In this document: positions 44,591 to 52,470 of the stretch, piece after piece
How positions within the stretch are numbered: the first letter of the stretch is position 1
Layout of the letters: each line of letters starts with the position of its first letter
Assembly: GCA_025936045.1 (NCBI GenBank)
Contig: JAICUB010000013.1
Location: 80,386-144,385 of the forward strand
DNA: 64,000 nt
From: Polyangiaceae bacterium
Lineage (GTDB): Bacteria > Myxococcota_A > Polyangia > Polyangiales > Polyangiaceae
Direction of reading: 5' to 3'
Translations under genes and position numbers: made by a program
Notes under the pieces: generated by a model
Databases searched by the model: none
Seen by the model: only the letters and a program-made list of their open reading frames with translations
What the model was told of the DNA's origin: nothing

Positions 44591-46284
44591 GCAGCGCGCG
44601 CTGGTTCACCCTCATCGGCGGCCTCTTCGCGCTCGCGTTCGGGGTGTCCGCGCTGCTCTATCTGCGCTCGCGGTCGGCGGATTTCGACTCGCACACGCGC
44701 GCCGTGGCGGCGATCGGCAACGTGCGCCACCTCGACCGCCTGCTCTCCGAGCAGGTGCTCGCTGCGCGCTTCGGCCTGTTGAACCAGTACGACCCGCTGA
44801 CGGCGACCGAGCAAGAGCTCGCGGAAGCCGAGCGCGCCGTGCACGCCCGTGTCGGCGCCGTCGGCACCACGCCGGAAATCGAGACCGCGCTCGCCGAGCT
44901 CGACCACGCGCTCGCGGAGCGGCGGAGCGCGCTCGAGCACTTCAAGGCCGAAAACTCGGTGCTCAAGAACTCGCTGCGCTACTTGCCCACGGCCGGCGAG
45001 GAGCTCACGAACGAGCTCGGTCCGAACGCGAACGGCCCCCTCGGCCGCGACGTGAACGCGCTCGTCCGCGCGGCGCTCGTCTATAATCTGATCGGCGATC
45101 AGAGCACGCGCGCGGCGCACCTCGCGGCCGTGACGCGCGTAGCGGCCGAGCGCTCCGCGCTGCCGAAGGACGTGGGCGCGGACCTCGAGCTCCTACTCGC
45201 GCACGCTCGGGTGATCGGTGAGCGCCAGCCCTCCGTCGACGGCTGGCTCCGGCGCGCCGCAAACGAGGAGGTGAGCGATCGCCTGGGCGTGCTCGAGCGC
45301 CTGTACCAAGGGCGTTTCAGCGAGAGCGCGACCACGGCGAACGAGTACCGCAAGGTGCTTTACGCTTGGTCGCTGTTTCTGGTGCTGGCGGTCGCGCTCG
45401 CGGGAATTCAGCTCCGGAAGCTCTACGCCGGCTTGGAGCAACGCGTCGCCGAGCGCACCGCGGAGCTCGGCCGCGCGCTCGACGCGCTGTGGGGCGAGAT
45501 GAAGCTCGCGCGCCGCATCCAGGAAGCGCTCGTGCCGAACGAGCCGGTGCTCGCGGGCTGCGACGTTGCCGCGAGCATGAAGCCCGCGGAGCAGGTGGGC
45601 GGCGACTACTACGACGTGGTCCACACGAAGACCCACGAATGGATCCTGATCGGCGACGTCTCGGGGCACGGCGTGCCCGCCGGACTCGTGATGATGATGT
45701 GTCAGACGGCGGTACGAACGGCCTTGCAACGCGATCCCGAGCTGATGCCCGATCGGCTGCTCGTGCTCGTCAACGCCGTCCTCACGCAGAACATCCGCCA
45801 GCTCGGCGAAGACAAGTACATGACGATCACCGCGCTCCGGCGCGACGCGGGGGGCGGCATCTGGTTCGCCGGCGCGCACCAGGACATCTTCATTTGCCGC
45901 GCGGAAAGCGACGAAATCGAAGCGATCGAAACCGCGGGGCTCTGGCTCGGCTTGCGTGACGACGCCGAGGGCGCGTTCGTCCCGCGCGAGCTCAAGCTGA
46001 ACGCGGGCGATCTCCTCGTGCTCCACACGGACGGCGTGACGGAGGCGATGCGCGACGGCGCGATGTTCGACACGAGCGGGATGCGGCGCGCGCTCGCTCG
46101 GGCGAAAGGCAAGACGGCGCGGCAGGTGCTCGACGACGTCCATCGCGCGCTCGACGGCTTCGAACTGAACGACGATGCGACGCTGCTCGTCATCCGACAG
46201 CTCGAGAGCATGCCGCTCTCGGCGAAGAGCGGCGAGACCCAGCCGGCTTCGTTGCGCCCGGTCTCCCCTGATCCGGCCACCTGA
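44587..46284 (+). CDS. membrane SpoIIE/RsbU-type PP2C phosphatase with extracytoplasmic sensor
   Basis: 565 residues. Membrane helices at about 6-27 and 257-276 bracket a helical periplasmic domain of about 225 residues, resembling DAHL-type sensors. A short coiled coil (277-300, LEQRVAERTAEL) leads to a SpoIIE phosphatase domain (320-545) with QVGGDYYDVV, LIGDVSGHGVPAGLVM, VLHTDGVTEAM and NDDATLLVI. It should dephosphorylate the STAS-like regulator in response to a periplasmic signal. The ATG overlaps the peroxidase stop by 4 bases. The neighbouring diheme peroxidase makes redox or peroxide state an attractive, unproved signal. Confidence 0.9.
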   Translation: MSSARWFTLIGGLFALAFGVSALLYLRSRSADFDSHTRAVAAIGNVRHLDRLLSEQVLAARFGLLNQYDPLTATEQELAEAERAVHARVGAVGTTPEIETALAELDHALAERRSALEHFKAENSVLKNSLRYLPTAGEELTNELGPNANGPLGRDVNALVRAALVYNLIGDQSTRAAHLAAVTRVAAERSALPKDVGADLELLLAHARVIGERQPSVDGWLRRAANEEVSDRLGVLERLYQGRFSESATTANEYRKVLYAWSLFLVLAVALAGIQLRKLYAGLEQRVAERTAELGRALDALWGEMKLARRIQEALVPNEPVLAGCDVAASMKPAEQVGGDYYDVVHTKTHEWILIGDVSGHGVPAGLVMMMCQTAVRTALQRDPELMPDRLLVLVNAVLTQNIRQLGEDKYMTITALRRDAGGGIWFAGAHQDIFICRAESDEIEAIETAGLWLGLRDDAEGAFVPRELKLNAGDLLVLHTDGVTEAMRDGAMFDTSGMRRALARAKGKTARQVLDDVHRALDGFELNDDATLLVIRQLESMPLSAKSGETQPASLRPVSPDPAT

Positions 46285-46333
46285 CCGAGTGCGTCCGCTC
46301 CCCCGGCGCGCGCGCCCGGGCTACCGTCGCACC

Positions 46334-48751
46334 GTGCTCCGCCGGACATTCCTTCACGACGGCTGGCAACTCGCCGCTGCACGCTGGCTCACCCCGAAAG
46401 CGCGGGTCGGCTTCAGCGAGCTCGAGTGGCTGCCGGCGAGCGTGCCCGGCCACGTGCACACCGACCTCGTGTCCGAGGGCGTGATTGCGGATCCGTTCGC
46501 GCGCCGCTTCGAGCTCGGCTGCCAGTGGGTCGACGGCGAACGCTGGGTTTATCGGAAAGAGTTCGAGTTTGAGCCCGACCGAGCGCTGCCCTCGCGCGTG
46601 CTCCACTTCGCGGGGCTCGACAGCGTCGCGACCGTATGGCTCGACGGTCAGAAGCTCGCCGAGCACGACAACATGTTCCTTCCGCTCGAGCTCGACGTGA
46701 CGGAGCGCCTGACGCCGGGCCGCCACGAGCTTCGGATCGAGCTCGAGTCGGCCGTGAACGTCGGTCGCGAGCGACGCGCGCGCTACCTCGCGAGCGAGGG
46801 CCTGAGCGAGAACGTCGTGCGCTTCGACGAACGTGCGTTCGTGCGCAAAGCCCAATACATGTACGGTTGGGATTGGGGGCCGCGGCTCGTTTCCGCGGGA
46901 ATTTGGCGGCCGGTGACCCTGGTCGAGCACGCCGGGCGCTTGCTCGACGTGCTGGTCGAACAGGCGCACCTGCCGAACGGCGCGGTCGAGCTCAGGATTT
47001 GGTCCCACGTCGACGGCGCCGGAAAAGTGGAGCACGCGCTGGCAGGCGTGTCGGGAGTCTTCGGCGACGGCGAGGCCGCGCGCATCGACGACCCCGAGCT
47101 CTGGTGGCCGGCAGGTCTCGGCGCGCAGCCGTTGCTCGACGTGACGAGCCGCCTGCTCGACGCCGAGGGCCGCGTGCTCGACGAGCGCACGACGCGCGTC
47201 GGGCTCAGGCGCGTGCGCCTCGTGCGCGAGCCGGATCGGCACGGCGAGTCGTTCGAGCTCGAGGTCAACGGGCGCCGCATCTACTGCGTGGGAGCGAATT
47301 GGATCCCGGACGACTCGTTTCCGGCACGCGTTTCGGACACACGCACGCGCGAGCGCCTCGAGCAGGCGCGCGAGCTCAACATGAACATGCTGCGCGTCTG
47401 GGGCGGGGGCCTCTACGAGAGCGACGAGTTCTACGCGGCCTGCGACGAGCTCGGACTGCTCGTTTGGCAGGATTTTCCCTACGCCTGTAGCTACTACCCC
47501 GAGGATCCCGACAGCCTCAAAGCCGCGCGCCGCGAAGCACGCGAGAACGTCCGGCGGCTGCGGAACCACCCGAGCCTCGTGCTCTGGTGCGGCAACAACG
47601 AAAACCGGACCATGTTCGAGTCCGGCTGGGACGATCCGGAGCGTCACCCGCCGCGGTACTACGGCGAACGCATCTACGAAGGCGTGCTGCCGCAGGTGCT
47701 CGCCGAGCTCGATCCCTCGCGGCCGTACATTCCGACGTCACCCTGGGGCGGCGCGCTCGCGAACGACGGGGGTACCGGTGACCAACACTACTGGGACGTG
47801 TGGCACGGCCGCGGCGATTGGAAATTCTACGCCGACTCGAAGGCGCGCTTTGCGTCCGAGTTCGGCTTCGCGTCGGCGCCGGGCGCGCGAGCGTGGGCGC
47901 GAGTCGCGCTCGGCGAGCGTCAGGCGCCGCAGCGTCCCCTTCGCGACGCCGACGCGCGTTGGCACGACAAGACGCTCAAGGGTTACGAGACATTCGTCGG
48001 ATTCGTCGAGCTCCACTATCCCGCGGCGAAGAACCTCGAGGAGTGGACGTACTTTTCGCAGCTGAACCAGCGGGACGCGCTGCGCTTCGGCATCGAGCAT
48101 TTCCGCCGCTCTGATTTCTGCAAGGGCGCGCTGATCTGGCAGCTCAACGATTGCTGGCCGGCGCAGAGCTGGGCGGTCATCGACAGCGAAGGCGAGCCGA
48201 AGGCGGCCGCTTTCGAGCTGCGGCGGCTCTTCGCGCCGGCGCTCGCGAGCCTGTGCGTCGAGAGCGGCAAGGCGACCCTCTTCACGCTGCTCGACAACGC
48301 TTTCGAGCCGCTCGCCGCGGTGGCGACGCTCGAAGCGCGCTCGCTCCTCGACGGCTGCATGCTCGCGAGCACGACGACGGACCTCGTGCTCACGCCCGGT
48401 GAACGTCGCGTCGCGCTCGAGCTCGACGTGAGCGCGTGGGAAGCGAGCGAGACGATCGTGACGGCGAGTTTCGCCGGCGCGACGACGTTTCGCCTGCTCG
48501 TGGAGCCGAAGGACGCGCGGCTCGTCACGCCGCGTCTCACCGCGCGCAGGGTCGCGGGCGGCGTCGCGCTGAAAAGCGACGTACCCGTCGTGGACGTCTA
48601 CGTCTGGGATCCGACGGGCGCGGGCCGTTTTCGCGACAACTTCGTCACGCTGCCGGAGGCGGGGGAGATCGTGCTCGGTACCGCGAGCGCGCCCGGCGCC
48701 GTGTGCGCGCAGAGCCTCGCGGGCGCGCACGCGGTCGAATTCGAGCCGTAG
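46334..48751 (+). CDS. glycoside hydrolase family 2 beta-mannosidase
   Basis: 805 residues in the GH2 order: jelly-roll sugar-binding domain (FLHDGWQLAAARW, VPGHVHTDL, YMYGWDWGPRLVSAGIWRPV), immunoglobulin-like domain, TIM barrel, then small beta domains. The acid/base is E423 in WCGNNENR and the nucleophile is E509 in FASEFGFAS. It removes terminal beta-mannose from oligosaccharides. There is no signal peptide, so it is probably cytosolic and acts on imported sugars. The GTG start at 46334 directly precedes MLRRTFLHDGW. It stands alone, 49 bases after the phosphatase gene. Confidence 0.93.
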   Translation: MLRRTFLHDGWQLAAARWLTPKARVGFSELEWLPASVPGHVHTDLVSEGVIADPFARRFELGCQWVDGERWVYRKEFEFEPDRALPSRVLHFAGLDSVATVWLDGQKLAEHDNMFLPLELDVTERLTPGRHELRIELESAVNVGRERRARYLASEGLSENVVRFDERAFVRKAQYMYGWDWGPRLVSAGIWRPVTLVEHAGRLLDVLVEQAHLPNGAVELRIWSHVDGAGKVEHALAGVSGVFGDGEAARIDDPELWWPAGLGAQPLLDVTSRLLDAEGRVLDERTTRVGLRRVRLVREPDRHGESFELEVNGRRIYCVGANWIPDDSFPARVSDTRTRERLEQARELNMNMLRVWGGGLYESDEFYAACDELGLLVWQDFPYACSYYPEDPDSLKAARREARENVRRLRNHPSLVLWCGNNENRTMFESGWDDPERHPPRYYGERIYEGVLPQVLAELDPSRPYIPTSPWGGALANDGGTGDQHYWDVWHGRGDWKFYADSKARFASEFGFASAPGARAWARVALGERQAPQRPLRDADARWHDKTLKGYETFVGFVELHYPAAKNLEEWTYFSQLNQRDALRFGIEHFRRSDFCKGALIWQLNDCWPAQSWAVIDSEGEPKAAAFELRRLFAPALASLCVESGKATLFTLLDNAFEPLAAVATLEARSLLDGCMLASTTTDLVLTPGERRVALELDVSAWEASETIVTASFAGATTFRLLVEPKDARLVTPRLTARRVAGGVALKSDVPVVDVYVWDPTGAGRFRDNFVTLPEAGEIVLGTASAPGAVCAQSLAGAHAVEFEP

Positions 48752-48782
48752 CGGCGCAGTCTCGGCGCGCCGCGCGCTCGCT

Positions 48783-49142
48783 TCACGGTGAGGGCGCGGG
48801 GCGCGGCGCGGGAGCGACGACGTTCACGGGCATGGCTTCGTTGTCGACGCGCGAGGGCTGACCGGAAAGGGGCGCGAGCAGCGCGTAGATCAAGCCGAGG
48901 GCGAGCAACATGAGGAGGCCGGTCACGAGGTACGTGTTGACCGGTGGGTGCCGCGAGGTGCTCCAGCCGTCGGCGTAGAATTTCCCGTCGCTCCGCTCTC
49001 GCACGCGGCGCTGGAAGCCTTCGAGCAAATCGGGCGCGTCGCCGTCGCCGCGGAGCGCGCCGCGCAGCGCGGAACGCAAGCGCTCGTCGTCGACACCCGG
49101 CGCGCTAGGAACGCTCGGGACTTCGTCGGGGCCGTCACTCAT
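48783..49142 (-). CDS. single-helix membrane protein, probable anti-sigma partner
   Basis: 119 residues. A polar N-terminal half of about 65 residues (LRSALRGALRGDGDAPDLLEGFQRRVRER), one membrane helix (YLVTGLLMLLALGLIYALLAPL) and a short Pro-rich periplasmic tail. It lacks a clear zinc anti-sigma motif. It starts 15 bases after the ECF sigma gene with a Shine-Dalgarno (GAGGA) in the gap, the usual position of an anti-sigma factor. The role rests on context and topology only. Confidence 0.6.
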   Translation of the reverse strand: MSDGPDEVPSVPSAPGVDDERLRSALRGALRGDGDAPDLLEGFQRRVRERSDGKFYADGWSTSRHPPVNTYLVTGLLMLLALGLIYALLAPLSGQPSRVDNEAMPVNVVAPAPRPAPSP

Positions 49143-49157
49143 CGCTTCCTCGCTCGT

Positions 49158-49781
49158 TCATGGCACTTTCTCGCCGAGTTTGCGGCCGACGGCCGCTTTC
49201 AGCATGCCGCGGGCGCGGTGCAGCCGGCTTTTCACCGTGCCTTCCGGCAAACCCGTGATCTCGCAGAGCTCCTCGTAGGTGAGGTCCTCCACGTCGCGCA
49301 GCACGAGCACCTCGCGAAAATCCGGCTCGAGCTCCGCGATGCAACCCTGCACCACGCGCTCGAGCTGAAAACCCTCGACCAGCTGATCGGGCCGCGTCGT
49401 CTCGCCGAAGGTGACGCCCTTGCCCTCACTCAGCGGGAGCCGCTCGGCCGCCGGCTCGAGCTCGTCCTGCTCGCCGCTGTGACGCCGCGACAAATACTTC
49501 ATGCGGTTTTTGCAGAGGTTCACCGCGATGCGATAGATCCAGGTGCCGAGCCGCGAATCGCCGCGAAACGTGCCGATCGCCTTGAAGACTTGGACGAAGA
49601 CTTCCTGCGCCATGTCTTCGGCTTCGTCGCGCCGTCCGAGCATACGGAGCAGCAGCCGGAACACGCGCTGCTCGTACGCCCCCACGAGCTCGTTGAAGGC
49701 GCGCTCGTCGCGCGCAATCAAGCGCTCGATGAAGCGCTGCTCGGTCGTTTCGTCGAGCTCCTGTAACGCGATGACCGCCAT
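49158..49781 (-). CDS. ECF-type RNA polymerase sigma factor
   Basis: 207 residues from ATG 49781 (an ATG at 49826 is an alternative). Region 2 includes FNELVGAYEQRVFRLLLRML and DEAEDMAQEVFVQVF, followed by GTWIYRIAVNLCKNRMKY. Region 4 includes FREVLVLRDVEDLTYEELCEITGLPEGTVKSRLHRAR, a helix-turn-helix that reads the -35 element. There is no region 3, as in ECF factors. It is coupled to the small membrane protein downstream, suggesting envelope sensing. Upstream lies a gene-poor stretch. Confidence 0.93.
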   Translation of the reverse strand: MAVIALQELDETTEQRFIERLIARDERAFNELVGAYEQRVFRLLLRMLGRRDEAEDMAQEVFVQVFKAIGTFRGDSRLGTWIYRIAVNLCKNRMKYLSRRHSGEQDELEPAAERLPLSEGKGVTFGETTRPDQLVEGFQLERVVQGCIAELEPDFREVLVLRDVEDLTYEELCEITGLPEGTVKSRLHRARGMLKAAVGRKLGEKVP

Positions 49782-50571
49782 CAAGCCCGCAGTCCCTGGC
49801 CAGAGCAGCTCACGATCGTCCCGCATCGTCCAATTCCGCGAGAACACCGGCGAGGCCGGCGCAGGCCGCCGAACAGCCGGGCTCGCGACGGGTCGAGCGT
49901 GCGAGCGGTCGGGGGCGCGAATAGGGGCGAGGTAGCCAAAGAAAGCTCCGACCGCTCAGGTCCGACCAGAAACGGTCCGAGCCAAAGTAGTCCGACCCGC
50001 CCTCGGCGTCGCGCCCCGAAGGCGGGGCACGCGCCCCCGCGTCTTCGACGCGCGCAAGGAGCCGCAAGGCCATGCTCGAGCGACAGCGCCGAGGGCTGCA
50101 GAGTTCCGAAAGATCGCCATCCGACGAGCGTCGTTGCGCGCAAAATCGGCCATTGCACGGAGCGCGTCGATTTCCGCGCCGAGCGTGCGGCCGACGCCGT
50201 GCAGGTAGCGCTCGTCGAAGTCCGCGCTGTATGGCGCGAGCGACTCCGGATACATGGTGCTGCGCCCGTACGCGAACGCGCCCAGCGACGCGCGGAAATC
50301 ACCGGTCGAGAAGCGCAGGGTAAGGCTGCCGGCGCCTGCACCTGGTCGGCGCGACGGAGCAGGCCGCCCGACTTGCCGGGCGTGACGCGCGCCGAAATCC
50401 TCGGACGCGCCCGTGATGTAGTCGGGCGCCGTACGCCTACAGGCCGAGCCGCCAGGCGAGCCCAAGCTGAAGGCCCGCGCCGGCGGATCGCATCGGCCAA
50501 GGTATTGAAATCAGCTCCAATTTTTAAATTAACTGTTCTTTTGTTCAGTATTCGGGCATTGAGGGGGGGCC
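49782..50571. other. gene-poor stretch with possible coding remnants
   Basis: About 790 bases with no convincing intact gene. On the minus strand, 50437-50493 reads RSAGAGLQLGLAWRLGL and stops, which looks like the last strand of an outer-membrane beta-barrel whose front is gone. Further along, an open frame (about 50330-50120) reads FSTGDFRASLGAFAYGRST and DERYLHGVGRTLGAEIDAL, which looks protein-like but matches no family known to me. The remainder is Arg/Pro-rich noise. Erosion of one or two genes upstream of the sigma gene is plausible. Confidence 0.35.
50505..50560 (+). promoter_or_regulatory. AT-rich block before the orphan small gene
   Basis: In a window near 70% GC this stretch is strikingly AT-rich (TTGAAA, then TTTTTAAATTAACTG, then TTCTTTTGTTCAGTATTC). 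TTGAAA at 50505-50510 could be a -35, but no good -10 at 17 bases stands out. It sits directly before the SD and start of the gene at 50572, so a promoter or regulator site is likely. Confidence 0.45.
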
Positions 50572-50919
50572 ATGTCTCCCCTCTCCTCTACCCAGAGCCT
50601 CACGCCGTTTTACGACGCCACCGCCACGGACGGTGCGCGTATCGCTCGCTACGCCGTAGCGCTCGACCAGATCCCTGCCGACTTTTTCGCGGATCCGGAC
50701 GGCGCTTGGACATTCGAAGGACTGGCCGAAGCGGCCGGCTTCGCGATCGACGCGGGAGTCGCGGTGGGCGCTTTGCGGCGATCGTTCAACGGGCACCCGG
50801 CGGGCTCCGCCGTCGTAACGCTGAACGCGGCGTCACGGCCGTTCATCGCCATCATCGAGTGCCCGGTGGCGTTCGTATGCACGGCTGACGACGCCGAACG
50901 CGCCGCCTCCGCGGCATGA
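50572..50919 (+). CDS. orphan small protein, unknown function
   Basis: 115 residues with no recognised domain, no signal peptide and no membrane helix. The central part alternates polar and hydrophobic residues (FEGLAEAAGFAIDAGVAVGALRRSF) and the end has two cysteines (IIECPVAFVC) before a helical tail. A strong Shine-Dalgarno (GAGGGGGGG) lies just before ATG 50572 and an AT-rich block further upstream, which supports real expression. It converges with the TylF-type gene after 15 bases. It is probably a genuine gene; a secreted-peptide or peptide-precursor role cannot be argued. Confidence 0.55.
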   Translation: MSPLSSTQSLTPFYDATATDGARIARYAVALDQIPADFFADPDGAWTFEGLAEAAGFAIDAGVAVGALRRSFNGHPAGSAVVTLNAASRPFIAIIECPVAFVCTADDAERAASAA

Positions 50920-50934
50920 CGCCGAACGAGACGT

Positions 50935-51690
50935 TCAGGCCGGCGGCAGCGAGCGAAAAATGACGGCTTGCCCGGTGCGGAGCACGAGCGGAACCTCGGG
51001 CTTGTCGACAAAAAACTCGTCGACCGCGGCGCGCGCGCCAGGGCACGAGGAGGCGCCGTAATCGTCGAACAGCATGATGCCGCCCTGGAGGAGGCGCGGG
51101 TAGATGAATGCGCAGGAGTCCATGATCGACCGATGGATGTCGACGTCGACGTGCGCGAACGCGATGCGCAGCGACTCCTGACCCTGGAAAGTCTCGGGCA
51201 TGAACCCGGCGTGGTAACGGATGAAGTCTTCCTTGCCGACGAAGGAGGACACTGCTTCGACGCTCGTGTCCGCAAAATCATCCTTGCGATGAAAATCACG
51301 AGCCGCGTCCGTCTCGGGCATGCCGGCGAAGGTGTCGAAGAGGTGCAGGGTGCGGCGCGGGCCGTTCGGGTTGACGTCGAACAGGGTCCGCACCAAGCGC
51401 GCGGTGCCCCCGCGGTAGACGCCGGCTTCCACGAAATCCCCCGGGAGCGGCCAGGCCTGGCGCGCGAGCGAATAGAGAATCCACGCCTGTTCGGGCGCCA
51501 CGAGCGAGTGCGAGCCGATCTGATCATACGCCAGCCGAAACTGGCTCCGAGGGTCACGCCACGGTTGGAGATGCGGCGAATACAAGTTCGCGTCCGGCAC
51601 GCCGCGCAGCGCAGCGCGCAAGCGGAAGAGAACGCCCGGCAGGAGATGTTCGCGAGCTTGGACCTTCAGCTTTTCGATCGCGTACGACAC
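50935..51690 (-). CDS. TylF-type (macrocin O-methyltransferase family) enzyme
   Basis: 251 residues from GTG 51690, 16 bases after the GT2 stop. Family landmarks are GDFVEAGVYRGGTARLVRTLF (SAM site), LHLFDTFAGMPETD, FAHVDVDIHRSIMDSCAFIYPRL (metal-binding acidic residues) and GGIMLFDDYG. TylF enzymes methylate sugar hydroxyls in antibiotics; relatives occur widely in polysaccharide clusters. Together with GT2 and an FAD enzyme on the same strand, sugar methylation in a surface glycan is the likely role. The in-frame extension to 51831 overlaps the GT2 gene and is not protein-like. Confidence 0.85.
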   Translation of the reverse strand: MSYAIEKLKVQAREHLLPGVLFRLRAALRGVPDANLYSPHLQPWRDPRSQFRLAYDQIGSHSLVAPEQAWILYSLARQAWPLPGDFVEAGVYRGGTARLVRTLFDVNPNGPRRTLHLFDTFAGMPETDAARDFHRKDDFADTSVEAVSSFVGKEDFIRYHAGFMPETFQGQESLRIAFAHVDVDIHRSIMDSCAFIYPRLLQGGIMLFDDYGASSCPGARAAVDEFFVDKPEVPLVLRTGQAVIFRSLPPA

Positions 51691-51706
51691 GAGGTGCGCG
51701 AGCCTA

Positions 51707-52387
51707 TCACGCCGGCCGAGAGGCGCGCTCGACGTGGCGAGCGTTCCAAAGCCGGCGGAACGTTGCGACCGTGCTGCTCCAGCGCCTGAGCGTCGTCTCA
51801 CCGATCCGCTCGCGGTAGTCGATGGGCACATCGGTCACGCGAAAGCCGAGCCGATACGGGATCACGAGCATGTCGACCGGAAGCGCGGGACCTTGCGGCG
51901 TCCACGTCACGGCGTCGATCATCGATTTGCGGTACGCGCGCATGCCGCTGTGGACGTCGGTCGTGTGGACACCGTGGAGGACACGTGCCGTGAGCGCGAA
52001 GACGCGATTGGCCACGAAATTGGCGAGTGGCATCGCGTCGGGCCGGCGGTGTACGCGCGTCGTGTTCACGAGGTCCCAACCCTCGTCGGCGATCATCGAG
52101 GCAAGCTTCGGAATCATCTCTACGGGGTAGGTGTCGTCGCAATCGAGCGTCACCACGATGTCGCCCGACGCTTCGCGCACGGCTCGGTCCATGGCCGGAC
52201 CGTACCCTTTCGGCGGGAATTGCTTGATGACCCGGCAGCCGTGCGCTTCGGCGATCTCCGCCGTGCGGTCCTTACTCGAGTCGACGACGAGGATCTCCGC
52301 GTCGGGGACGACGCGTCGAACGTCGTCCAGCACCTTGGCGATCGCACGTTCCTCGTTGAGGGTGATCATCGAAACGGTGAGCTTCAT
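51707..52387 (-). CDS. glycosyltransferase family 2 (polyprenyl-phosphate-sugar synthase type)
   Basis: 226 residues from ATG 52387: LTVSMITLNEERAIAKVLDDV, LVVDSSKDRTAEIAEAHG and the metal-binding LDCDDTYP (DXD region). The sequence resembles dolichyl/undecaprenyl-phosphate mannosyltransferases, which load a sugar onto a lipid phosphate in the cytoplasm and so feed GT-C enzymes such as those at 8.3 and 20.6 kb. No membrane helices are visible at the C-terminus. An ATG at 52474 overlaps the previous stop (ATGA) and would add 29 residues; the shorter start gives the standard N-terminus. Confidence 0.88.
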   Translation of the reverse strand: MKLTVSMITLNEERAIAKVLDDVRRVVPDAEILVVDSSKDRTAEIAEAHGCRVIKQFPPKGYGPAMDRAVREASGDIVVTLDCDDTYPVEMIPKLASMIADEGWDLVNTTRVHRRPDAMPLANFVANRVFALTARVLHGVHTTDVHSGMRAYRKSMIDAVTWTPQGPALPVDMLVIPYRLGFRVTDVPIDYRERIGETTLRRWSSTVATFRRLWNARHVERASRPA

Positions 52388-52470
52388 GGCAGGCGGGCCT
52401 CGTAGATCATTTGAAAAGCGAGCGAGCCGGGCCAGAGGTTCGTGACGAAGCTCTCGACGGCCGCAACCAA

